A stretch of 64,000 bases of DNA from Arthrobacter cavernae. Its GTDB lineage: Bacteria; Actinomycetota; Actinomycetes; Actinomycetales; Micrococcaceae. Position numbers and translations under genes: made by a program. The notes under the pieces are model-generated. The model ran no database searches, had not been told where the DNA came from, and saw only the letters and a program-made list of their open reading frames with translations. The DNA is taken from NCBI RefSeq assembly GCF_017368795.1, contig NZ_JAFNLL010000002.1, positions 310,001-374,000 on the forward strand. Reading direction: 5' to 3'. Of this stretch, positions 16,554 to 23,684 are shown one piece after another (within the stretch, counting starts at the first letter, position 1; each line of letters opens with the position of its first letter).

Positions 16554-17331
16554 CGATGTCCCGCGTCGCGTGGCTATACGTGAAGGTGACCTTGCCCCCG
16601 TCGTGCTGGAGCTCGTGGTTGGCGCCGTCCGGCACGCCGAACGCGCCGTAATTCTCGTCCCACGCGCGGTTGAGCGCGATCTTGTAGGTGTAGATGCCGG
16701 CTGGCAGCTCGGCAGTCAGCGTCCACAGCTGAGCCTTGGGGGCGAACGCCATCTGGGCCTCGTCGTACTGCGGCGCCCAATCCTCCGGGGCACCGAGCAG
16801 GACGTTGAAGTCGCCGGCGATCGCGACGGCCTCGGGCTGAGGCAAGAGCCCGACGGCGGGAGCCGGGGCTGCCTTGGCGGGCGCCTTCCGGGTGCTCGTC
16901 TTCGTCGGCGCAGCCTTGGCAGCGGCGGCCTTCTTCGGCGCGGCGGCGCGCTTGGACTTGGGCGGGGCCGTCGGCACGGGGACGTCGGACGGTACCGGAG
17001 TGCCGGCGTCGAGCGCGTCGGCAAAGGCGGCCGCATCAGCGAAGGCGACGGTGGCGCGGAGGCCGTCGTCCGGGATGGTCCAGCCCGAGCGGCCCTTGAC
17101 CAGCCAGCCAGCCTTGACCAGCTTGGCGGAGGCGGTGGTGAGCGTCTTGTGGCCGCGGGGAATCCCGCCGCTGAGCAGCTCGGCTTCGTGGGTGTTGAGC
17201 GGAACCCGGTCGATGGCCTGCGCCAGCACCTCACCCGCATTCAGCGAATCACCGGACCACACCCCCTCGGCCAGGATCTCGAGTACGGCCTTCAGCCGCA
17301 GGTTGGTGTTCTCAACGGTGTTCGCGCCCAT
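16543..17331 (-). CDS. Winged-helix protein with a C-terminal pullulanase X25-like domain
   Basis: A protein of 262 residues in three parts. Residues about 1-95 look like a small winged-helix domain (LKAVLEILAEGVWSG, HKTLTTASAKLVKAGWLVKGRSGW). Residues about 115-165 are a low-complexity Ala/Lys/Pro linker. Residues about 170-262 match the X25 module of pullulanases, a carbohydrate-binding beta-sandwich (VAIAGDFNVLLGAPEDWAPQYD, LPAGIYTYKIALNRAWDENYGA). A plausible role is glycan sensing or a nucleoid- or glycogen-associated function, but this is inference. The start is backed by AAGGAGAA. Confidence 0.7.
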   Translation of the reverse strand: MGANTVENTNLRLKAVLEILAEGVWSGDSLNAGEVLAQAIDRVPLNTHEAELLSGGIPRGHKTLTTASAKLVKAGWLVKGRSGWTIPDDGLRATVAFADAAAFADALDAGTPVPSDVPVPTAPPKSKRAAAPKKAAAAKAAPTKTSTRKAPAKAAPAPAVGLLPQPEAVAIAGDFNVLLGAPEDWAPQYDEAQMAFAPKAQLWTLTAELPAGIYTYKIALNRAWDENYGAFGVPDGANHELQHDGGKVTFTYSHATRDIVTA

Positions 17332-17500
17332 AGTTCTCCTTCAAAAGGTGATCACTCCCCCAGCAGTCTGCCAACGAATTGTTAATTCACGCGACTGTAA
17401 TTGGTTAACACCGCGTGTCGTGACCAACTGTGACTATCGAGGCGCAGGAAGTGATGGCGGGGTCTCGCATAGGGGTCAGATCAGGTGCTTTCGCACGTGG

Positions 17501-17619
17501 TTACCTTCGCCCAAGGTACCATCCAATCCCAAGGTGCCATCCAATGATGTCCAAAGCCCGAAGCGGAGTGATCCTCGGCCCTGGCGCCAAATCGGCGATC
17601 TCCTGCCATTTTCCTAGAC
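17501..17619 (-). pseudogene. DUF6308 gene, C-terminal part (split by IS110)
   Basis: The frame encodes KWQEIADLAPGPRITPLRAL followed by DIIGWHLG, the expected C-terminal end of DUF6308 proteins, with no start of its own. Joining it to the piece at 19137-19695 restores one frame of 225 codons across the shared CCTAGAC. The last codons contain an 18-bp tandem duplication (17511-17546) that repeats IGWHLG as IGWYLG. It is non-functional in its present state unless the element excises precisely. Confidence 0.8.
17613..17619. repeat. CCTAGAC, left copy flanking IS110
   Basis: The same seven bases occur at 19130-19136. One copy belongs to the target and one travels with the element. Recombination within them accounts exactly for the split gene. 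Internal CT is a candidate core dinucleotide. Confidence 0.75.
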
Positions 17620-17639
17620 GATATGAAGTGAGGGCGTTC

Positions 17640-17890
17640 GGTCTCTCTGCCCGTCCGGTGCGGCCCATTGTCGCCGGGCGGCCGCGCAGCGCCGGCCTGG
17701 CATTCGGCGTATCCCTGGTGCCGGGGCGGCGCTGCGGGGCCTGTGGCCCGGCGGAATTGGCCTTTGTCCGGACGGGCAGGGAACGGCCCGGGGTCGGTGA
17801 CGTGAAGGCCGGGGCCTTCTGTTTCACAGATCCGTGGGTTGCCATTGACGGTGCTCTTGGATTGTCGGTCCGTGGAGCGTTGCAATGGTA
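17640..17890 (+). ncRNA. Candidate IS110 bridge RNA in the left end
   Basis: A 15-bp stem pairs 17644-17658 with 17768-17782 (one G-U). Inside it, 17672-17679 pairs with 17746-17753, and 17686-17693 with 17728-17735. Between these helices are asymmetric internal loops such as bridge RNAs use to read target and donor. A second hairpin pairs 17804-17810 with 17813-17819, and a third pairs 17842-17847 with 17883-17888 and 17853-17856 with 17875-17878. This lies just before the transposase, where IS110 elements encode their bridge RNA. The structure was worked out by eye. Confidence 0.55.
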
Positions 17891-17922
17891 GTGCCACATG
17901 TGAGTTTTGGGAGGTCCCGGCT

Positions 17923-19029
17923 ATGTTTGAGCATACTTTCATCGGGCTCGATGTTCACGCGGTTTCCGTTGTTGGCTGCGCGCTGAGCCCGGATACCGGC
18001 GAGCTGGTCCACGCGAAGATGGACTCCGACCCGGCGGTGGTGCTGGAGTGGATCCGCCGCTGCGAACCGCCGGTGAAGGCGGTGTATGAATCCGGACCGA
18101 CCGGATACGTCCTGGCCCGGTACCTGCGCGAGGCCGGCATCGACTGCGTGGTCGCGGCGTCCTCGAAGCTGCTCCGCGCCCCGGGAGACAAGGTCAAAAC
18201 CGACAAACGCGACGCCCGCCTGCTCGCCGAGATGCTCGCCCTGGGCCAGATCACCCAGGTGCGGGTCCCGACGCGGGACCAGGAAGACCTGCGGGACCTG
18301 TCCCGGCTGCGGGCCACGGCGGCAAGGAACCTCGCCCATGCCCGCCAGCACGTGAACGCGATCCTGCTCCGGCACGGCATCAGGTATGCGAAGGACAGCA
18401 AGTGGACGAAGGAACATGTGCTCTGGCTGCACCGGCAGCACTTTGACTCCCCGGTGCTGCAGTTCACCTACGACGCCGATGTCGAGCAGGCCGAACTCCT
18501 CGCAGCGCAGCTCAAGCGCATTGACCAGCGGGTCGCGGCGGCCGCCAGGGACTGCCAGTACGCCGCGGTGATCGACGCGCTGATGTGTTTGCGCGGCATC
18601 CAGACCACGACCGGGTTCGGGCTCGCCGTGGAGATCGGGGACTGGACCCGCTTCACCGGATCCTCCATCGGTTCCTATCTGGGGCTGGTCCCCAGCGAGC
18701 AATCCTCGGGCCAGTCCCGGCGCCAGGGCCCAATTACGAAGGCCGGCAGCAAATACGCCCGCAAGCTCCTGATCGAGGCAGCCTGGCAGCACCAGCGCCC
18801 CTACTCCCGGCCCGGGCTGCGCCTGCTGCGGCAGCTCGAGCTGGTCGCCCCGACCACCCGCATCCGGGCCCTGGAAGGCAACCACCGGCTCCACCACAAA
18901 TGGGAAGTCTTCGACGCCCGGAAGAAACGGTCCGTCACGGCCAACACCGCGATCGCCAGGGAACTGGCCGGCTGGTGCTGGTCCCTGGCCGCGCCGCTGC
19001 AGCAGGGGGAACGCATGAACGCGGCCTGA
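17923..19029 (+). CDS. IS110-family transposase (RNA-guided DEDD recombinase)
   Basis: A 368-residue recombinase. The N-terminal DEDD RuvC-like domain shows FIGLDVHAVSVVG, KAVYESGPTGYVLARYL and DKVKTDKRDARLLAEML. A coiled middle follows. The C-terminal transposase_20 domain has MCLRGIQTTTGFGLAVEIGD and PSEQSSGQSRRQGPITKAG, with the serine expected to attack DNA. The ATG at 17923 (GGGAGG upstream) is preferred to the earlier start because it gives the family N-terminus. It acts with the bridge RNA on target and donor DNA. Confidence 0.92.
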   Translation: MFEHTFIGLDVHAVSVVGCALSPDTGELVHAKMDSDPAVVLEWIRRCEPPVKAVYESGPTGYVLARYLREAGIDCVVAASSKLLRAPGDKVKTDKRDARLLAEMLALGQITQVRVPTRDQEDLRDLSRLRATAARNLAHARQHVNAILLRHGIRYAKDSKWTKEHVLWLHRQHFDSPVLQFTYDADVEQAELLAAQLKRIDQRVAAAARDCQYAAVIDALMCLRGIQTTTGFGLAVEIGDWTRFTGSSIGSYLGLVPSEQSSGQSRRQGPITKAGSKYARKLLIEAAWQHQRPYSRPGLRLLRQLELVAPTTRIRALEGNHRLHHKWEVFDARKKRSVTANTAIARELAGWCWSLAAPLQQGERMNAA

Positions 19030-19129
19030 CAAACGTGCCGTCCGGGTGCATGGCGGACGTGACGTGGCAGCACCCGGGGCCAACTCGAGACTCAGCTATG
19101 AGCAAACGGCCACACCGATGACGCTCGAA

Positions 19130-19136
19130 CCTAGAC
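19130..19136. repeat. CCTAGAC, right copy flanking IS110
   Basis: This is the right-hand partner of the repeat at 17613-17619. Downstream of it (19137 on) the DUF6308 reading frame resumes in its N-terminal part. Confidence 0.75.
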
Positions 19137-19695
19137 AGCTTCTACATATCAGCTGGCTGGTCAGATCGTGCTGGATTGCCGGGAGCAATACTTTGGCATA
19201 GTCCTCCCAGCTTCGCTCCGGATCAGCCAGAACGGGCGGAGGGCTGCCGAGTTCCACGTAGCACCGGCGAATGTTCTTGTCATAGAGGGGAATGAGTCCT
19301 GGCCGTTTCCGGTGCAACACCTTGGACAACTTGGTCAGGCTCACGTGCTTTGGCCGACGCTTGTCCAGTACGCCAAACAGGCGGGCAACGCGGTCGATCA
19401 GTGGCTGATCGGCCGTCTCGAGCCTTTCATCTGACGTCAGTGCCTCCAGCCTTTCGTTGACATCGTCAATGAGCGATTCGAGCCCGTAGTAGCTTTCGAT
19501 CGGAGCCTGATGGGCATTCAAGAGTGCGACTGCGAGCAAATCCGCGCGGCCTATTTCCCGCCCTGGATGACCTGGATAGCCGTCGTATGCAGGGTAGGCC
19601 CAGGTTCCCTCCTTGTTGGCGAGGTATTTCTCGGCGAACTCGAGGGCTTTTCCGTGTTCGATGGTCGCGCCACCGACGCGCAGGAGGTTTGTCAT
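19137..19695 (-). pseudogene. DUF6308 gene, N-terminal part (split by IS110)
   Basis: It starts at ATG 19695 and encodes about 186 residues of a DUF6308 protein, including RVARLFGVLDKRRPKHVSLTK, HRKRPGLIPLYDKNIRRCYV and ERSWEDYAKVLLPAIQHDL. Past 19137 the frame runs into the IS and stops at 19096 after 13 foreign residues. The conserved C-terminal motif is missing here and lies on the far side of the element. DUF6308 proteins are of unknown function and often lie near restriction or mobile genes. The DNA is less GC-rich than its neighbours. Confidence 0.82.
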
Positions 19696-19818
19696 GGTGG
19701 CGATGCTAGTCGGCTCCGCAGGTTATCCACATGCACTTGATGTGACAAGACACTTTCCCAGCGGCTCCGATAACGTTGGAAACCGATCTGGCATTCGTCT
19801 ATCCGGGGAGTAGAACCC

Positions 19819-20481
19819 ATGGCCCAGTCCCTCACTTCGCTGCGCACGGCTTCGCGTCCCTCGCGCTGGCTCAGGCGCGCACTGGCACCAGCAGCATCCC
19901 TGGCCCTGCTCGCGCTGGTGTTGGCCGGTTGCACGGGAAGTCCGGCACCGACGACCTCGTCGAGGTCAACCTCCGCCCCAACCGCCACGGCCACACCGAA
20001 CTACAGGCCCGCCGACGCCCAGGGCAAGGCGGAGAACGTTCCGTTGCCCGTGCTGCCTGACTCGGCCAAAGCACACACCAAAGAGGGCCTGCAGGCGTTC
20101 ATGAAGCACTGGGTGGCGCTGCTGTCGTATGCGTATGAGACGGGTGACACGAAGCCGCTGTTTGAGGTGACAGGTACTCATTGTCAGACTTGCAACGACA
20201 TCAAGGTCACCATGGACGACACGTACTCGAACGGTGGCTGGGTGTCAGGCGGAAGCGTCGCCTACGTCTCGGCGGACACAAGTCTTGTCAAGAACCAGTA
20301 CGGACAGTTCTACGGCCCGTTGTCATTCGAGCAGTCTGGAATGGAATACCGCAAGGCGGATGGGTCGGTGAGTACAGCCATTCCTGGGAAAGGACCGAGA
20401 TCCCTGCTCTTCCTTGTTGTCGAGTCGGAGGCGGGCTGGACGTTAGCTGACGTTGGCCAGATATCAACGGGCACGCCATGA
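19819..20481 (+). CDS. DUF6318-family lipoprotein
   Basis: A 220-residue secreted lipoprotein with a long basic n-region, a hydrophobic segment and lipobox LAGC (Cys38), then a Ser/Thr/Pro/Ala-rich tether. The folded part contains AFMKHWVALLSYAYETGDTKPLFEVTG, a C-x-x-C pair (HCQTCNDI) and GWVSGGSVAYV, which match DUF6318, a family common in Arthrobacter and relatives. The function is unknown, and the shape suggests a surface sensor or chaperone. GGGGAG precedes the start. It overlaps the next gene by four bases. Confidence 0.85.
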   Translation: MAQSLTSLRTASRPSRWLRRALAPAASLALLALVLAGCTGSPAPTTSSRSTSAPTATATPNYRPADAQGKAENVPLPVLPDSAKAHTKEGLQAFMKHWVALLSYAYETGDTKPLFEVTGTHCQTCNDIKVTMDDTYSNGGWVSGGSVAYVSADTSLVKNQYGQFYGPLSFEQSGMEYRKADGSVSTAIPGKGPRSLLFLVVESEAGWTLADVGQISTGTP

Positions 20482-21437
20482 CGGTGCGGCAGACGCGGCT
20501 GGGTTTGGCTTTGGTCTTGGCATTGGGCTTAGCTTTCCTGAGCACAACGGCGCCTGCATCGGCAATCGGCGTCCAGCCTGCCTCAAACGTGACGTGCGCT
20601 GACGGGCGCGTCATCCAGGTAGCTTTCGGCGATGACGCAGCGCTTGCCAAGGCGCAATGCAGCTCCCAAGGCGTTCCCGAACAAGAGTCCTCGGGCAACC
20701 CCGGCATCATCGTCCCCGTAGTCGACGACAAAGACCTGCCCGCGACGTACGAAGAGACCCGCGATGCGTGCGCCAACTCAGCCACGAGCAGTGCAGACCC
20801 GATGTGCGGCGTTGTGGACATCTGCCCTCAGGATGAGGCCCTCGTGCAGACCTACCTCGTGTACCGCGACACCGGTCGAGCCGTTCCCATTGATTCCCCG
20901 CGGTGCGCACCAAGGCCGCAGGCCGCCAACAACCAGCCCTTCCCCGGCGTCTCATTGGAGGAATTCCAGAAACTGCCCATCGCCGCGGCAAAGCTCGGCA
21001 TGCAGCCGAGTCCGCACACGCTGAAGGGCGCCGAGACCAACATCTACGCCGAATCCGCGACGCAGGAAATCCCTGCGACCATCCTCGGCACAGCCCTGAC
21101 GGTCCGGGCGATCCCTGACACCTACACCTTCGACTACGGGGACGGCACAATCTTCGGTCCCACGATGTTTGCCGGCGGATTCATCCCCGAAGTGCGCTGG
21201 GGCGAGAAAACCAGGACCAGCCACATCTACGGACAAACGGGCAACTTCTCCGTCTCGGTCACCACGCATTACCGCGGCGAATACCGGATCGGCAACGGCC
21301 CGTGGATGCCCATCCCCGGCCAGGCCCAGGTAGCCAGCCCCGCCCAGACCATCCAAGTCTGGCGTTCCCAGACCAAGAACTATGCAGACAACTGCATCGT
21401 CAATCCGCGCGGCGAGGGCTGCCCGCAAACACGGTAG
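20478..21437 (+). CDS. Secreted PKD-like domain protein
   Basis: A protein of 319 residues with a cleavable signal peptide (LALVLALGLAFLSTTAPASA, cleavage near residue 29). The mature part has six to eight cysteines. Near residue 215 there is a PKD-like strand pattern with TYTFDYGDGTIFGP, and later TSHIYGQTGNFSVSVTTHYRGEYR. PKD modules are extracellular adhesion folds. The gene is translationally coupled to the DUF6318 lipoprotein (ATGA overlap), a pairing that suggests a shared surface complex. No enzyme motif is seen. Confidence 0.75.
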   Translation: MTVRQTRLGLALVLALGLAFLSTTAPASAIGVQPASNVTCADGRVIQVAFGDDAALAKAQCSSQGVPEQESSGNPGIIVPVVDDKDLPATYEETRDACANSATSSADPMCGVVDICPQDEALVQTYLVYRDTGRAVPIDSPRCAPRPQAANNQPFPGVSLEEFQKLPIAAAKLGMQPSPHTLKGAETNIYAESATQEIPATILGTALTVRAIPDTYTFDYGDGTIFGPTMFAGGFIPEVRWGEKTRTSHIYGQTGNFSVSVTTHYRGEYRIGNGPWMPIPGQAQVASPAQTIQVWRSQTKNYADNCIVNPRGEGCPQTR

Positions 21438-21456
21438 AGCGGTGAGGCTGTGCTGC

Positions 21457-21500
21457 AGTTGGGGGCATGGGCCGTCCCCGGCCTCCGCCAGCCCCCAGCT
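21457..21500. terminator. Possible bidirectional terminator
   Basis: AGTTGGGGGC (21457-21466) pairs with GCCCCCAGCT (21491-21500) with one G-U, around a 24-base loop, between the convergent PKD-protein and adenine deaminase genes. The right arm touches the deaminase stop codon. Confidence 0.45.
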
Positions 21501-22524
21501 ACTCCCCCGCGCCCCGCACCCACTCCGCCACGGCCTCCAGCAGCTCCCCCTTCCGCGCCTCATCGGCGAACGAGGAGCGGATCGAGTTGGCCGCGAGCGT
21601 GGCCCGCTGCGCCACCGAGAAGCCATGGATGGCCACGAGCTGCTCGAAGTTGTCGTCCACGTAGCCGCCGAAGTACGCGGGGTCGTCCGAGTTCACGCTG
21701 ACATTCAGCCCGGCGGCCAGCATCGCCGGCAGGGGGTGATCGGCAAGGGTGTCCACCGCGCGCAACCGCACATTGGACAGCGGGCACACGGTCAGCGGCA
21801 CCTGCTCCGCCACCAGCCGCTCCACCACGGCGGGGTCATCCATGCAACGGATACCGTGGTCGATCCGTTCCACCCCCAGCAGGTCCAGCGCCTCGGTGAT
21901 GTAGGCGGCAGGGCCCTCCTCGCCCGCGTGCGCGATCCGGTGCAGCCCGGCCTCGGCAGCACGGCGATACAGGCGCTCAAACTTCGACGGCGGATTGCCC
22001 ACCTCGGCCGAATCCAGGCCGATCCCGGCGATCGGCGCCTCCAGTGCGATCAGGTGCTCCAGGACCTCAAGCGCGGACTCCTCGGACAGGTCCCGCAGGA
22101 AAGCGGCAATCAGGAGCGTCGAGACGCCGAACTCCTCCGCCGACGTCGCGAGTGCCGAAGCGACGCCGTTCACGCAGGTCTCCAGCGGGACGCCGCGCGA
22201 GACATGCGCCTGTGGATCCATCATCACTTCCACGTGGCGCACGCCGCCGGCGGCGGCCCGGGCCAGGTACGCCCGCGTCATGTCCGCGAAGTCCTCCTCG
22301 GTCCGCAGCACGGCCATGTTGGCGTAGTACAGGTCCAGGAACGACTGCAGGTCCGTGAACTCGTACTTGGCCCGCAGCTCGTTCAGGTCCGCGTACGGCA
22401 GCTCGATCCCGTTCCGCTCGGCAAGAGCGAAAATCAGCTCGGGCTGAAGCGTCCCCTCAATGTGCAGGTGCAGTTCGGCAACCGGGGGTGCCGCCGTCGT
22501 CGTCGTTTCGCCAAAAGTTTCCAC
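21499..22524 (-). CDS. Adenine/adenosine deaminase (probably adenine deaminase)
   Basis: A zinc-dependent deaminase of about 341 residues. Metal and active-site segments are AELHLHIEGTLQPEL, IAHAGEEG, ERIDHGIRCMDDP and VSVNSDDPAYFGGY. The start HLHIEGTL-x-PEL with YADLNELRAKYEFTDLQSFLDLYY is the signature of the adenine-specific branch rather than adenosine deaminase. It converts adenine to hypoxanthine plus ammonia in purine salvage. GTG at 22524 is chosen; an ATG ten codons upstream lacks a ribosome site. Substrate assignment rests on subfamily motifs. Confidence 0.85.
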   Translation of the reverse strand: METFGETTTTAAPPVAELHLHIEGTLQPELIFALAERNGIELPYADLNELRAKYEFTDLQSFLDLYYANMAVLRTEEDFADMTRAYLARAAAGGVRHVEVMMDPQAHVSRGVPLETCVNGVASALATSAEEFGVSTLLIAAFLRDLSEESALEVLEHLIALEAPIAGIGLDSAEVGNPPSKFERLYRRAAEAGLHRIAHAGEEGPAAYITEALDLLGVERIDHGIRCMDDPAVVERLVAEQVPLTVCPLSNVRLRAVDTLADHPLPAMLAAGLNVSVNSDDPAYFGGYVDDNFEQLVAIHGFSVAQRATLAANSIRSSFADEARKGELLEAVAEWVRGAGE

Positions 22525-22611
22525 GCGTCCAGCGTAGGACCAAGCGGGAGACATTTGAGGAGATCCAAGCCGGCTGTGGGGGAAGTCTCCACCCGCAGGC
22601 GGTCAACGCAA

Positions 22612-22640
22612 TTGGCACACGGCGCGCGGGGCGTCAGACT
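22612..22640 (+). promoter_or_regulatory. Promoter of the MSMEG_6728-family gene
   Basis: TTGGCA (22612-22617) and CAGACT (22635-22640) are 17 bases apart, and the ATG at 22647 follows the -10 box by six bases. A leaderless transcript is likely. The GAGAGG directly abutting the ATG is too close to serve as a ribosome site. Confidence 0.4.
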
Positions 22641-22646
22641 GAGAGG

Positions 22647-23585
22647 ATGCAGACTTACCTCCCATACCCCGATTTCCAGCAAAGCGCCGCCGCCCTGGAC
22701 ACCACCAGGCTCGGCAAGCAGCGCGTCGAAGCGCTACAGACTCTTCGTTCGCTGGTGATCCCGGAGTACGGCCGGCAGTCGCACCCCGTCATCCGCATGT
22801 GGATGGGCTACGTCCCCGCGCTCACCATGTACGCCCTGGCCATGGCCGACGAGTGGATCGCCCGCGGCAACCCGGACAACACCCGGGACAGCATCAAGGA
22901 GTTCGCTCCGCAGGCCGCCCACCCTGACTACGCCAGCAAGATCCCCATGCCGCCGTGGCTGGGAGACCCGGACTTCCACCTGAGCCAGCGCTCCAAGCTG
23001 CTCCAGAAGGACCCGCAGTTCTACGGGGAGGCCTTCGCCGGCACCCCCACGGACCTGGAGTTCCTGTGGCCCGAGCCCCGCCACGAATTCCTGCCCGAGG
23101 ACCCCCAGGATCACTTCGTCTGGGTCCTGCGCGCCCCGCTCGGTGACGTCGATCCCGAGAAGATCGACAAGGTGGGCATGCCCGTGCCCGGCAAGGCCAG
23201 GCCCGCCGCCGCTGAGGCCTCCGGCACCGAGGCCTCGGGCACCGAAGCCGACAGCTACGAATTCGTCTACGCCGAGGAAAAGCACCGGCGCCCGGCCGCC
23301 AAAGGTGCCCGCAAGGCGCCGAAGAAACTGGTGAAGAAGCCCACCCGCAACCGCCAGCGCCAGGACGAGGCCTTCCGCACGCTGCCCGGCAACACCACGG
23401 TCCTCATCCCGATCGACGGCGGCGCCCGGTTCGCGCTGGGCAAGATCCAGGGCCGCCCGATCACGCTCGACGACGGCCGCTTCGGCCGCGACTTCGAGGT
23501 CACCAGGATCATGGACCGCTCGGAGTTCGACTACCCGGCGCTGCTCCAGGACCCGCGGGTGTTCTTCCCGATTCCCGCGCCGTAA
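22647..23585 (+). CDS. MSMEG_6728-family protein (pyrimidine-dimer glycosylase-like N-domain)
   Basis: A protein of 312 residues. Residues 1-130 (MQTYLPYPDFQQSAAALDTT, GKQRVEALQTLRSLVIPEYG, HPVIRMWMGYVPALTMY) match the MSMEG_6728 family, related to phage T4 endonuclease V, which excises UV dimers. A variable Ala/Glu/Lys linker (about 190-245) leads to a basic C-terminal domain (TTVLIPIDGGARFALGKIQGRPITLDDGRFGRDFEVTRI) of unknown role. Some automated schemes give it DNA-repair functions, but this is not shown for the actinobacterial branch. It is convergent with the NCS1 permease. Confidence 0.8.
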   Translation: MQTYLPYPDFQQSAAALDTTRLGKQRVEALQTLRSLVIPEYGRQSHPVIRMWMGYVPALTMYALAMADEWIARGNPDNTRDSIKEFAPQAAHPDYASKIPMPPWLGDPDFHLSQRSKLLQKDPQFYGEAFAGTPTDLEFLWPEPRHEFLPEDPQDHFVWVLRAPLGDVDPEKIDKVGMPVPGKARPAAAEASGTEASGTEADSYEFVYAEEKHRRPAAKGARKAPKKLVKKPTRNRQRQDEAFRTLPGNTTVLIPIDGGARFALGKIQGRPITLDDGRFGRDFEVTRIMDRSEFDYPALLQDPRVFFPIPAP

Positions 23586-23621
23586 CGGCAGGACTGTAAC
23601 GGCGGCAGAAACGCACAGCCC

Positions 23622-23673
23622 ACGACGGCGGCACTCCGGTTCCTGGGAAAGGGGACCGGAGTGCCGCCGTCGT
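23622..23673. terminator. Bidirectional terminator, 19-bp perfect stem
   Basis: The arms 23622-23640 and 23655-23673 are perfectly complementary (starting CGACGGCGGCACTCCGGT on the left), with a 14-base loop, between two convergent genes. T-rich sequence follows on the right (TTGTCTTGCTGCTT). Confidence 0.8.
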
Positions 23674-23684
23674 TGTCTTGCTGC

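Larger units (their letters stand above)
17620..19136 (+). mobile_element. IS110-family insertion sequence (about 1517 bp)
   Basis: The boundaries follow from reconstruction of the interrupted DUF6308 gene: deleting 17620-19136 restores an intact frame. There are no terminal inverted repeats, as usual for IS110. The left non-coding end is about 303 bp and the right end about 107 bp, with one transposase between. Long left ends carry the bridge RNA in this family. The transposase frame is undamaged, so the element may be active. Confidence 0.85.
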
